This document shows, one piece after another, positions 11,748 through 20,458 of a stretch of 21,175 nucleotides of DNA. The stretch comes from an uncultured Finegoldia sp. (GTDB taxonomy: Bacteria; Bacillota; Clostridia; Tissierellales; Peptoniphilaceae). The DNA lies in NCBI RefSeq assembly GCF_900766215.1, contig NZ_CAAFUQ010000102.1, positions 1-21,175 on the forward strand, in the 5' to 3' direction. Made by a program: the position numbers and the translations under genes. Below the pieces are notes generated by a model. That model did no database searches and was not told where the DNA came from. It worked only from the letters and a program-made list of their open reading frames with translations. Positions within the stretch are counted from its first letter, which is position 1. Each line of letters begins with the position of its first letter.

Positions 11748-13397
11748 ATGGACAAAATATATATTACTGGTCACAAAAACCCTGATACGGATTCTATCTG
11801 TGCGGCGTTAGCTTATCAAGAGTTGAAAAAAAGAACTGGCGTGGAAAACATCGAGGCTATTAGAATTGGCGATGTTAGCAGGGAAACTCAATTCGTGTTG
11901 GATTATTTCGGAGTAGAAGCTCCAACTTTCATGGATTCTATGAAGCCACAAATCAAAGACATTAGCTTTGATGCTGCAATGTGCGTATCGCAACATGCAA
12001 GTCTTTACAAGGCGATGAATTTGATGCAAGAAAAAAAGGTAGCTAGTTTGCCTGTAATCGACATTGAAGAAAGACTTCTTGGAGTTGTGTCCTTGTCAGA
12101 CATTACAAAATGCTACATGGATGTGTGGGATGACCAAATCCTATCTCATTCAAATACTCCAGTTGAAAACATCATCGACGTTTTGAGCGCAAATATTTTG
12201 AATATTCCAGCAGAAGACAGAGCGTTATCCGGGAAAATGGTCGTAGGAGCGATGGATCCGAAGCAAATGGCGAAGTATTTGGAAGAAGATGACATCGTGA
12301 TTTTAGGTAACAGAGAAGACTCACAAGTAGATGCGATAGATAAGAATGTGTCCATGATTATACTTACTGGTGGCAACAAATTATCAGATGAATTGATAGA
12401 AAAAGCAAAACAAAAAGACATAATAGTAATTTCTACGGAATTTCAAACATACATGGCAGCACGTCTTCTTCCACAATCTGTGCCTGTAAATTACGTTATG
12501 ACAAGAGATGAAGTGGTTAATTTCACATTGACTGACACTGTTGAAGATGTCAAAAACACAATGTCCAAGACAAGATACAGATCATATCCAGTAGTTGACA
12601 ACCAAAACAAAGTTGTGGGAAATATTTCCAGATATCACGTTATCAATGAAGAAAAGAAAAAGCTAATCTTGGTGGATCACAACGAAAGAAACCAATCAGT
12701 TGATGATATGGAATGCTGTGACATCACAGAAATCATCGACCACCACAGAGTTGCAAATGTAGCTACACAAAACCCAGTTTATTTCAGAAATGAACCTGTT
12801 GGATCAACTTGTACAATTCTTTCCAAAATGTTCTTGGAAAAAGGAATTGTTCCTACAAGACAAACTGCGGGATTGTTGTGTTCAGCGATAATTTCCGACA
12901 CATTGTTGTTCAGATCTCCAACTGCAACTGAAACAGACAGAATGATATTAGAAAGAATGGCAAAAATTGCCAACATCAACCCAGAAGAATTTGCGATGGA
13001 AATGTTCAAAGCAGGAACATCTTTAGAAGGAAAATCACCAGCAGATTTGTTAAACACTGATGTGAAGACATTCAACATCGAATCATATACTTGTAGAGTA
13101 GCGCAAATCTTCTCCATGGATTTGGATAATCTTGGCAAAATCAAAGACAGTTTACTTGAAGAAATGAACAAAATCAGAAACGACAAGAAAGAAGCTACAT
13201 TTGTACTAATTCTTACAGATATCTTCAGAGAAGAAAGCGAAGTTTTGGTTTCTGGAATGTTCCAAGAACAATTGGCAGGAGCTTTCGATTCTAAAATCGA
13301 AAACAATTCATTCTTGGCTAAGGGACTTCTTTCAAGAAAGAAACAAATGATCCCAAAACTTAACCAAGCTGTGTTAAAATATATTCAAGAGAATTAA
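11748..13397 (+). CDS. family II manganese-dependent inorganic pyrophosphatase with CBS and DRTGG domains
   Basis: The 549-residue CBS-type pyrophosphatase has the DHH phosphoesterase start GHKNPDTDS (residues 8-16) with metal-binding H9, D13 and D15. A first CBS segment lies around residues 70-120 (SQHASLYKAMNLMQEKKVASLPV). A DRTGG-like domain follows at about 165-250, then a second CBS segment (DTVEDVKNTMSKTRYRSYPV). The catalytic core resumes with D331-H332-H333 in EIIDHHR, and the DHHA2 end carries the substrate-binding SRKKQ motif. It hydrolyses pyrophosphate. In this subclass the CBS pair binds adenine nucleotides, and the DRTGG-containing forms can be activated by diadenosine polyphosphates. 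ATG at 11748 has AAGGAG upstream. It is followed 19 bp later by the reductase gene, probably in one operon. Confidence 0.93.
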   Translation: MDKIYITGHKNPDTDSICAALAYQELKKRTGVENIEAIRIGDVSRETQFVLDYFGVEAPTFMDSMKPQIKDISFDAAMCVSQHASLYKAMNLMQEKKVASLPVIDIEERLLGVVSLSDITKCYMDVWDDQILSHSNTPVENIIDVLSANILNIPAEDRALSGKMVVGAMDPKQMAKYLEEDDIVILGNREDSQVDAIDKNVSMIILTGGNKLSDELIEKAKQKDIIVISTEFQTYMAARLLPQSVPVNYVMTRDEVVNFTLTDTVEDVKNTMSKTRYRSYPVVDNQNKVVGNISRYHVINEEKKKLILVDHNERNQSVDDMECCDITEIIDHHRVANVATQNPVYFRNEPVGSTCTILSKMFLEKGIVPTRQTAGLLCSAIISDTLLFRSPTATETDRMILERMAKIANINPEEFAMEMFKAGTSLEGKSPADLLNTDVKTFNIESYTCRVAQIFSMDLDNLGKIKDSLLEEMNKIRNDKKEATFVLILTDIFREESEVLVSGMFQEQLAGAFDSKIENNSFLAKGLLSRKKQMIPKLNQAVLKYIQEN

Positions 13398-13416
13398 TTT
13401 GAAAGGGAGAGATAAA

Positions 13417-14370
13417 TTGAAAATCACAATTTTAGGGGCAGGAGCAATGGGATGTATGCTTGCAAAAGCAATCGAATCTCCTGGTAACGAAGTCAATTTA
13501 GTAGATCCATACGAAGCTCACATGGAAAAAATTAGAAAAGATGGAATCAGAATTATCGACAGAACTGGTGGCGAAAGCACAGTAAAAGTAACATCTGCAA
13601 ACACATCTTCAGAAAATTTGGGAGTTCAAGATGTCGTTGTAATTCTTGTAAAAGGATACGACACAGAAAAGATTTTGACTGAAAATATGAACATAGTGGG
13701 AGATCACACAGTCGTGATGACACTTCAAAATGGTATCGGCAACGTAGACATATTGAAAAAATACATCAAAGAAGAAAACATCGCACAAGGAATCATGTTC
13801 ATATCTGCATCTATCGAAGAACCGGGAGTTATCAGCGCAGGCTATGACAGCGACAAAACAAATGTAATATTTGGCGCTATCAATGAAAACCACGACGATA
13901 AATTGTTCCACGAAATCGAAAAAGCATTCAGCATGAACGACATCAAAACAGAATTAAATCCAGATGTAGACAGAATTATGTGGAGAAAATTATACATCAA
14001 CGCAATCTACAACCTACCTTGCGCAGTAATGCATTTGTCCACAAAATACACTAGAACTGACGAAAATTCCGTAGCAATTTTAAAAGCTATCTCAGATGAA
14101 TTCATAGCCGTTACTGACAAATTGGGCTACAATTTCGACGGCGACAAACTTTTCAGAAAATACGTCACAGATGCATTCGAAGAATACGGAGATATATTGC
14201 CATCTGCAGCACAAGACACACAAAAACACAGAAAAACTGAAGCAGAATTCTTGAATGGAGCAATCGTAAGACAAGCGAAAAAACTTGGTCTTGAAGCACC
14301 AGTTAATGAAACAATCTACAGATTAGCAATGGTTCAAATGAACAACTACGATAATATGTTTAGTTTGTAA
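13417..14370 (+). CDS. 2-dehydropantoate 2-reductase-like (ketopantoate reductase/ApbA-PanE family)
   Basis: The 317-residue NADP-dependent reductase has the Rossmann motif GAGAMG at residues 7-12. TLQNGIGN is the conserved segment after the cofactor domain. The C-terminal helical domain carries the catalytic lysine region MWRKLYINAIYN (K191) and PSAAQDTQKHRKTEAEFLNG, the typical PSMxxDxxxxRxTExExxxG motif. It reduces ketopantoate to pantoate in CoA synthesis, although family members also act on other 2-oxo acids. The start is a TTG at 13417: AAGGGAGA lies 6-7 bp before it, while the earlier in-frame TTG at 13399 has no ribosome site. The gene follows the pyrophosphatase closely. No other pantothenate gene is in view, so the exact substrate is open. 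Confidence 0.88.
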   Translation: MKITILGAGAMGCMLAKAIESPGNEVNLVDPYEAHMEKIRKDGIRIIDRTGGESTVKVTSANTSSENLGVQDVVVILVKGYDTEKILTENMNIVGDHTVVMTLQNGIGNVDILKKYIKEENIAQGIMFISASIEEPGVISAGYDSDKTNVIFGAINENHDDKLFHEIEKAFSMNDIKTELNPDVDRIMWRKLYINAIYNLPCAVMHLSTKYTRTDENSVAILKAISDEFIAVTDKLGYNFDGDKLFRKYVTDAFEEYGDILPSAAQDTQKHRKTEAEFLNGAIVRQAKKLGLEAPVNETIYRLAMVQMNNYDNMFSL

Positions 14371-14391
14371 AATAAAATACGACAATTATTG

Positions 14392-14435
14392 CCACCAATA
14401 ATTTTGGAATTTATCCAATTTTATTGGTGGTTTTT
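14392..14435 (+). terminator. terminator after the reductase gene
   Basis: CCACCAATAA (14392-14401) pairs with TTATTGGTGG (14421-14430), with an inner stem TTGGA/TCCAA and then five T. Confidence 0.85.
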
Positions 14436-14490
14436 GTTTGTTAAAATAATAAATCAAATAATTCAACATTAAATTTATTTAGAAAAAGTG

Positions 14491-14519
14491 TTGTGTTTTT
14501 TTAGAAATTTTTTTATAAT
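14491..14519 (+). promoter_or_regulatory. promoter of the flavin surface protein operon
   Basis: TTGTGT (14491-14496), a 17-bp T-rich spacer and TATAAT (14514-14519) predict a start near 14526 and a leader of about 90 nt. The leader holds a 15-bp stretch TGATAATCAAAACCA (14534-14548) matching the Fur consensus TGATAATNATTATCA at 11 of 14 defined bases, a small stem AAACC/GGTTT (14543-14560) and the palindrome ATGATATCAT (14575-14584). Confidence 0.6.
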
Positions 14520-14614
14520 AAAAAAAGCGATATTGATAATCAAAACCATCCATGAGGTTTGAAAAAGTTTTATGATGATATCATGCGCAAAAATTTCTTA
14601 TAGAAAGGAAAAAT

Positions 14615-17600
14615 ATGGATAGAGATAAATTAAAAAAATATTTATCTTTTACTCTTGCTACATTAGTAACAGTTGCGATGGCGTTTTCTATTGTTTCTTA
14701 TAATAAAAAACACAAGATAAATTACGCTACAAACAACAAAACACAAATAGCATCTGGTAGTAATGTAGAGGGATTAAAAGACGGAGAATACGAAGGAAAT
14801 AGCCAGGGATACGGTGGAGATTTCAAGGTCAAAATTAAAATAAAAAATGGAGAGTTGTCGGCGATTAATGTCGTAACAAACAATGAAACACCTGAATATT
14901 ACGAAAAAGCATCTGTAATTATTGCGCAGATTTTGGAAAAAGGAAACACCGATGTGGACTCGATTTCAGGAGCGACGATTTCATCTGAAGCGATTAAAAA
15001 TGCTGTAGAAGATGGACTACATAAAGCTGGTTCAAAAAAAGAAGCACCAAAACTAGCACAAAAAACACAAAAACATAACACACCAAATGTAGCCACAAAA
15101 GGACTAAAAGATGGAGTGTACGAAGCAAGTTCCAATGGTTATGGCGGAAGATTATCGGTAAGAGTTACTGTAAAAAATGGCAAATTGACTGATATTGATG
15201 TGATTTCAAATAACGAAACGCCGTCGTATTTTAACAGAGCATCTTCTGTGATCGACAGAATTTTAAGCACAGGAAGTGTGAATGTGGATTCTGTTGCAGG
15301 AGCGACGATATCTTCAAACGCAATCAAACAAGCAGTATCCAAAGCGTTGGCACAAGCAGGTTCCAAGGAAAAAGCGAAGATTTCAAAAGTAAATCCAAAC
15401 GCAAAATCAGGCAAGAAAAGCATCAGAAATCTTGTCGGAAAAATTTCCGTAGGAAGCAAACAAATAAAAGATGGTCAGTACATAGGAACCGCACAAGGTT
15501 TCAACGGGCCAATCAAAGTAAGAGTTACAGTAAAAGAAGGATCCATTGCGAAAATAGAAATATTATCTCATCACGATGATAATCCATATTTCCAAAGAGC
15601 TTCTCGTGTAATTTCGAAAATTCTTGGAAAACCTGGGAAAGCAGTGGATACAGTATCACAAGCGACATACTCAAGCAGAGGAATTATAAATGCAGTCAAC
15701 AACGCATTGTCAAAAGCAGGAGTAGCGCCAAATATATCAAAGGAAAAATCAAAAAATTCTAAAGGAAAATCTTCTGGAAATAAAAACCAAGAAAAAGAAA
15801 ATAACAAAAAAACACAAAACAACCCAGAAAATAATTCAAAAACGAATAACAGCAGTAAAATAAATGACGCAAAACTAAAAGACGGTCAATTCACAGGAGT
15901 TGCACAAGGTTTCAACGGGCCAATCAAAGTAAGAGTTACAGTAAAAGAAGGCTCAATTGCAAAAATAGAAATATTATCTCATCACGATGATAATCCATAT
16001 TTCCAAAGAGCTTCTCGTGTAATTTCGAAAATTATTGGAAAACCTGGAAAAGCTGTGGACACGGTATCCACAGCGACATATTCAAGTAGAGGAATTATAA
16101 ATGCAGTCAACAACGCATTGTCAAAAGCAGGAGTATCGCCAAATATATCCAAGGAAAATTCAGCAGGAAATTCTAAAGAAAATTCTCAAGGAAATTCGGG
16201 TAACAAAAACGAAGAAAAACCAAAAGAAAAAGAGAAAAACAAAAAAGAAAATAATTCCAATACAAATACTAGCGAGAAGATAGGTGATGCAAAACTAAAA
16301 GATGGTCAATACACAGGAGTTGCACAAGGATTCAGTGGTCCAATTACAGTTAGAGTCACAATAACAAACGGATTAATCTCTGGTGTTGAAATAATATCTC
16401 ACAGTGATGATGCGCCGTATTTTGCAAAAGCAATGGAGGTAATTTCGAGAATTCTTGGAAAACCTGGAAAAACGGTGGACACAGTATCACAAGCGACATA
16501 TTCAAGCAGAGGAATTATAGGTGCAGTCAACAACGCATTGTCCAAAGCAGGAATTGCACCAAACGAATCTAATCAAAAACAAGAAAATAAACCAGAAAAA
16601 GAAAACAACGAACAACCAGACAACAAACAACCGGAAAAAGAAAATCCGAATAATAACAAGAAAGATAATGACAAGAATGACCCACAAAAAATTGACGACG
16701 CGTTGAAAAAATACTACAACAATAATCCATTGAGAGATGGAGAGTATAGTGGATGGGGCATCGGTTACATCAACACAAGGAAAACTAAGACCTACATCAA
16801 AGTTGAAAATGGTGAAATATCCGACATCAAAGTAGGTCAAGATTCGGAATATGGAGATGATATGGGTCCATTTAGAAAAAAAGCTGAGAAAGTTTTGTCG
16901 TTCTTAAAAGGAAAAGAAGGACGACTCAACCTCGCAAAAATGGGATTATACCGCGAGTATTTCGAACAAATTAGAAACAGCAAAGATCCGAAATCAAAAG
17001 TAGAAGAATTATTTGGAAAACAATACAGTACACTTTTGAATGGACTTTCTGGAAACAACATTAAAACAGAATCTGATTTGACACTACTTTCGAGAGCTGT
17101 AAAAGCATACATGTCAGACAAATACAATTCAAAAGAAATGTTTGATAGCATATCGGGTGCGACTGTGAGCGCAAGTGGAATCGCACAATCGACAAGAGAA
17201 GCTACAGCAAAATCGTCAAATGATTACAAGAACAATTCAGACGTCAAAGAAATCAAGATTATATCACCTAAAAACAAAACAATTGAAGTCAACAAAAACG
17301 ATGCAGCAGATTTTTCTGAAATGAAGATTATTGTAATCAAAAAAGACGGTTCATCCGAAAAAATCGGCTGGACAGATTTCCAAGCCAATGGAATTTCAAT
17401 TACAGATGACAAGGGCAATGCAATTACGAATGATTTGTCAAAATATTCTGATACGAACGTAATCAAAGCAAAAGTTGTTCACGAAAAATCATTGTCATAC
17501 GATGAGTTCAGAATTCTAATCGGAAACTACAGCAAGGATTATATCGTAGGATTGGAATACAGCGTTGACGGAATCAAATGGTACAGATTGGAAAACGCAT

Positions 17601-19360
17601 CAAAAGATTTTGAAAACACAAACAACATCGCAGACAGACAAATAATTGATGCACCAACGTCATTTGAATTTTCAAAAGTAAAAATTCGTGCAGTATCGAA
17701 AAACAACAAAAGATACGAATATACAACATCAAACGCCGCAATCAACAACACTCAAGCGAACTATCATCTCGTATCGAAAGACAATCCGAACTTGCCAAGC
17801 GTAATATTTGTAACATTCAAATTGTCAGGAAATGAATCGGATAAGAAACTCGTTGAGGACAAAGAAAAAGAAAATCACGAAGAAAAAGAACAAGAAACAA
17901 AAGAAGAAATCCCTGTAGACCAAAAAGTAATTGACACAAGCTTGATGGATTCCAACGGACAAAAATGGATCGAAGGAAAACCAATCAGACCAGCGACAGT
18001 GACAAGTCTTGACAAAGATGCGAAAATAATTGCGAAAATAGATGGATTACCACAAGGATTATCATTTGACGGAACGACAATAACAGGAACACCACAAGTA
18101 AGTGCAGAAGGCTGGCCGGAAGATGGAAGTGGATTCAAAACAATAACATTAAAACTAAAAGCCGAGAAAAATGCCAAAATATTAGTGAGAACATTGACAT
18201 ATTGGTTGTATCGTGACAAAGACCGTGACGGAATATCAGATGACGATGATACAGATAACGGAGAAAAATTCACACCGCAAAGAAATGGAGCGTCACCAAT
18301 AATAGTCAACGGAACAAGACCTACAATAGAAGATTTCAAAGCGAAATTCTCCAACATTCCACAAGATGGATCGGTAGAAGTAACGATTGAAAAAGAGCCA
18401 GACTATACAAAAGCGAGTGAACTTCCACAAAGAGTTAACCTGATTTTCAAAGTCAAAGGAATAAAAGAAGTTGGAAAAAGCTATGTAATGGTAATAGTGA
18501 AAAAACCAGTCGACAAAAAAGCTGAACAAGAAACAAAAGAAGAAATTCCAGTGGATCAAAAAGTAATCGACACAAGCTTGATGGATTCCAACGGACAAAA
18601 ATGGATCGAAGGAAAACCAATTAGACCGGCGACAGTGACAAGCTTGGATAAGGATGCGAAAATAATTGCGAAAATAGACGGATTGCCACAAGGATTATCA
18701 TTTGACGGGACGACGATAATAGGAACACCACAAGTAAGTGCAGAAGGTTGGGGCGAAGATGGAAGTGGATTCAAAACAATCACACTAAAATTAAAAGCAG
18801 AGAAAAACGGCAAAATATTAGTGAGAACATTGACATACTGGTTGTACCGTGACAAAGACCGTGATGGAATATCAGATGACGACGATGTAGATAACGGAGA
18901 AAAATTCACACCACAAAGAAATGGAGCGTCACCAAGAATAGTAAATAGTACAAAACCGACCATAGAAGATTACAAAGCGAAGTTCTCAAACATCCCACAA
19001 GATGGTTCGGTAGAGGTAACACTTGAAAAAGAACCTGATTATACAAAAGCAGGACAATTTAGAGTTAATGTAATATTTAAACTTAGAAAAACACAAGAAA
19101 TATCAAAATCTTATGTGTTTATTAAAATCGAGAAACCTGTTGTAGAAGAAAAAGACAATGAAAAAGAACCTGACGAGAATTCTATTGATAAAAAGTCGGG
19201 GAAATCTCAACTACAAAATGAAAACAATACAATAGAACCAAAAAACTCCACACAGTCAGAGCATTTAGATTTGAAATCAAACAAGAAAAAAGATGACGAC
19301 ACAAAAATACATGATGAATCAATAGCAAATGTAAAAAACTTAAAGGAGGAGATTAGATGA
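14615..19360 (+). CDS. multi-flavinylated surface protein: six FMN-binding domains plus tandem adhesin-like repeats
   Basis: The 1581-residue protein has an N-terminal signal anchor (about 9-29) with no clear cleavage site or lipobox. Six FMN-binding domains begin near residues 54, 164, 284, 421, 561 and 706. Each opens with (L/I)(K/R)DGxYxG and ends with a flavin-attachment motif: SGAT (T121), AGAT (T231), SQAT (T351), STAT (T488), SQAT (T628), SGAT (T850). In this family (PF04205 type) ApbE links FMN to that threonine. Domain 6 has a long insertion. K/N/E/Q-rich linkers separate domains 3-6. After a beta-rich region (about 865-1080) come two 212-residue repeats, each with an Ig-like GLPQGLSFDGTTI segment, an acidic calcium-type loop DKDRDGISDDDD and a Rib-like part. 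The charged tail lacks LPXTG. The next gene overlaps by 4 bp. It is probably an extracellular electron carrier. Confidence 0.9.
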   Translation: MDRDKLKKYLSFTLATLVTVAMAFSIVSYNKKHKINYATNNKTQIASGSNVEGLKDGEYEGNSQGYGGDFKVKIKIKNGELSAINVVTNNETPEYYEKASVIIAQILEKGNTDVDSISGATISSEAIKNAVEDGLHKAGSKKEAPKLAQKTQKHNTPNVATKGLKDGVYEASSNGYGGRLSVRVTVKNGKLTDIDVISNNETPSYFNRASSVIDRILSTGSVNVDSVAGATISSNAIKQAVSKALAQAGSKEKAKISKVNPNAKSGKKSIRNLVGKISVGSKQIKDGQYIGTAQGFNGPIKVRVTVKEGSIAKIEILSHHDDNPYFQRASRVISKILGKPGKAVDTVSQATYSSRGIINAVNNALSKAGVAPNISKEKSKNSKGKSSGNKNQEKENNKKTQNNPENNSKTNNSSKINDAKLKDGQFTGVAQGFNGPIKVRVTVKEGSIAKIEILSHHDDNPYFQRASRVISKIIGKPGKAVDTVSTATYSSRGIINAVNNALSKAGVSPNISKENSAGNSKENSQGNSGNKNEEKPKEKEKNKKENNSNTNTSEKIGDAKLKDGQYTGVAQGFSGPITVRVTITNGLISGVEIISHSDDAPYFAKAMEVISRILGKPGKTVDTVSQATYSSRGIIGAVNNALSKAGIAPNESNQKQENKPEKENNEQPDNKQPEKENPNNNKKDNDKNDPQKIDDALKKYYNNNPLRDGEYSGWGIGYINTRKTKTYIKVENGEISDIKVGQDSEYGDDMGPFRKKAEKVLSFLKGKEGRLNLAKMGLYREYFEQIRNSKDPKSKVEELFGKQYSTLLNGLSGNNIKTESDLTLLSRAVKAYMSDKYNSKEMFDSISGATVSASGIAQSTREATAKSSNDYKNNSDVKEIKIISPKNKTIEVNKNDAADFSEMKIIVIKKDGSSEKIGWTDFQANGISITDDKGNAITNDLSKYSDTNVIKAKVVHEKSLSYDEFRILIGNYSKDYIVGLEYSVDGIKWYRLENASKDFENTNNIADRQIIDAPTSFEFSKVKIRAVSKNNKRYEYTTSNAAINNTQANYHLVSKDNPNLPSVIFVTFKLSGNESDKKLVEDKEKENHEEKEQETKEEIPVDQKVIDTSLMDSNGQKWIEGKPIRPATVTSLDKDAKIIAKIDGLPQGLSFDGTTITGTPQVSAEGWPEDGSGFKTITLKLKAEKNAKILVRTLTYWLYRDKDRDGISDDDDTDNGEKFTPQRNGASPIIVNGTRPTIEDFKAKFSNIPQDGSVEVTIEKEPDYTKASELPQRVNLIFKVKGIKEVGKSYVMVIVKKPVDKKAEQETKEEIPVDQKVIDTSLMDSNGQKWIEGKPIRPATVTSLDKDAKIIAKIDGLPQGLSFDGTTIIGTPQVSAEGWGEDGSGFKTITLKLKAEKNGKILVRTLTYWLYRDKDRDGISDDDDVDNGEKFTPQRNGASPRIVNSTKPTIEDYKAKFSNIPQDGSVEVTLEKEPDYTKAGQFRVNVIFKLRKTQEISKSYVFIKIEKPVVEEKDNEKEPDENSIDKKSGKSQLQNENNTIEPKNSTQSEHLDLKSNKKKDDDTKIHDESIANVKNLKEEIR
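15464..16158 (+). repeat. recently duplicated FMN-binding domains 3 and 4 (137-codon period)
   Basis: Positions 15464-15747 and 15875-16158 are near-identical at the DNA level, with only a handful of mismatches over the central 150 bp, many at third positions. The offset is 411 bp. Domain 5 (from 16295) is a more diverged copy. The unit includes the domain plus its low-complexity linker. Confidence 0.85.
17888..19142 (+). repeat. two tandem 636-bp repeats encoding the Ig-like/calcium-loop/Rib-like unit
   Basis: Copy A (17888-18523) and copy B (18524-19142) start with the same EQETKEEIPVDQKVIDTSL segment and share almost all residues up to the Rib-like end. There copy B has lost a few codons and diverges. 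Such direct repeats allow copy-number change by recombination, as in Gram-positive adhesins. Confidence 0.9.
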
Positions 19361-20040
19361 CTTTAATAATAGGAATAATTTTCACTATAATATTTTATAG
19401 CTTAACAGCCCAATCAATAAAAAAACATCCGGGGGCATATTATCTAGGAATGTATGCGTGGACGGGACTAGTTGTGTGTTATTACAACATGGGTTACTAC
19501 AGATATTTGCCAACTTGGTTCAACGATTATTTCATGAAAATATTCGCCAGAGGAATATTTGCAACGGCAACATTCATGATAGTAATGTTCTTAGGGACCG
19601 TTACAAAACACAATGATTTTTCAAAAAAACTGATGAGCATTCGTGGAGAAATGTCTATAATAGGAAGTTTGTTGGTGATAAGCCACAACATAATATTTGG
19701 AGTACATTATTTCCCAGTGCTTTTCACAAATCCCTTATCCTTGCCAAAAAGAGAACTAATCGCATCAATAATAACAATATTTTTATTGTTGATGCTGATT
19801 CCGCTTTTCGTGACATCATTTAAGGTAGTTCGTAGAAAAATGAACGCCAAAAACTGGAAGAAACTTCAAAGAATGGCATATCCATTTTTTATAGGAATTT
19901 ATGTGCATGTAATGGTGCTTTATTCAAATAATTGGAAAGCACACATCTCTGGAGTTATAATTTATACGATTATTTTTGCAAGCTATGTTATATTGAGATT
20001 AAGAAAATCCATATATAAGAAGAAAAAAGCACAACGATAA
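19357..20040 (+). CDS. ferric-reductase-like transmembrane haem protein
   Basis: The 227-residue integral membrane protein has about six helices. Histidines sit where YedZ/MsrQ and ferric-reductase-like domains bind b-type haem: H110 and H117 in SHNIIFGVH, H184 in IYVHVMVLY and H196 in NNWKAH. The last pair is spaced 12 apart, near the spacing I recall for MsrQ. NWKKLQRMAYPFFIGIYVH matches the W-x-x-LQRLAYPxxxxxxxH signature of that group, and RGEMSIIGSLL is also typical. It would pass electrons across the membrane. The ATG overlaps the stop of the flavin protein (ATGA) and AAGGAGGAG precedes it, so the two are co-translated. That coupling is the best evidence that its partner is the FMN-repeat protein. 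No NAD(P)H- or flavin-binding domain is fused to it. Confidence 0.82.
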   Translation: MTLIIGIIFTIIFYSLTAQSIKKHPGAYYLGMYAWTGLVVCYYNMGYYRYLPTWFNDYFMKIFARGIFATATFMIVMFLGTVTKHNDFSKKLMSIRGEMSIIGSLLVISHNIIFGVHYFPVLFTNPLSLPKRELIASIITIFLLLMLIPLFVTSFKVVRRKMNAKNWKKLQRMAYPFFIGIYVHVMVLYSNNWKAHISGVIIYTIIFASYVILRLRKSIYKKKKAQR

Positions 20041-20097
20041 TTTGTTTTAGGTTGTTTGTATAATAATAATGATATAATGTAGTTATCATAAAAGAAA

Positions 20098-20112
20098 GGA
20101 TAATCATTATGT
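20098..20112. promoter_or_regulatory. Fur-like box overlapping the start codon of the small membrane protein
   Basis: GGATAATCATTATGT matches the 7-1-7 Fur consensus TGATAATNATTATCA at 12 of 14 defined positions. It spans the ribosome site and ATG. In AT-rich DNA such matches arise by chance, so it counts as a candidate only. Confidence 0.3.
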
Positions 20113-20444
20113 CAACACAAGAAATTTACGAAATTACGAGAAATTATGCTGTAGTTACAGCGGTATTTCTAATGGTCAGCATTTTCAGCTTGTATTTATC
20201 ATTAAAACGTAAAGATAATGGTATTTTACACATAGTGACAACAGTATTTCTAATAGCTTTGTCATTTGCAATGATGAACATGAACTTCACGATTACTTTG
20301 TTACACGACGGACTTATTTCAAATGATTCAATGCTTGTGAAATTCTGCTTGTACGGCTGGATATTGGCATTAGTATTGATGGGTATTAGCGCAATAATAA
20401 CCATTAGAAATATCTTAAAACAGCGTAAAAAACAAACAAAATAG
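20109..20444 (+). CDS. small three-helix membrane protein of unknown function
   Basis: The 111-residue protein has three predicted membrane helices (about 12-30, 39-58 and 79-98), a basic C-terminus (KQRKKQTK) and no recognisable motif. Its ribosome site is AAAGGAT. It starts 68 bp after the haem protein gene. That gap holds TATAAT (20073-20078) but no good -35, so it could be read from the upstream operon or from a weak promoter of its own. A terminator follows at once. Position suggests an accessory or assembly subunit of the electron-transfer module, but nothing in the sequence proves it. Confidence 0.6.
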   Translation: MSTQEIYEITRNYAVVTAVFLMVSIFSLYLSLKRKDNGILHIVTTVFLIALSFAMMNMNFTITLLHDGLISNDSMLVKFCLYGWILALVLMGISAIITIRNILKQRKKQTK

Positions 20445-20458
20445 AATTACTAAAACGC

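Noticed and set aside
17875..18963. Minus-strand frames opposite the tandem repeats of the flavin protein
   Set aside because: They occur twice because the sense repeats occur twice. They have no starts with ribosome sites and no domain signs.
14615..19360. LPXTG-anchored adhesin
   Set aside because: The C-terminus has no LPXTG, hydrophobic helix or basic tail motif. The repeats look adhesin-like but anchoring must be N-terminal.
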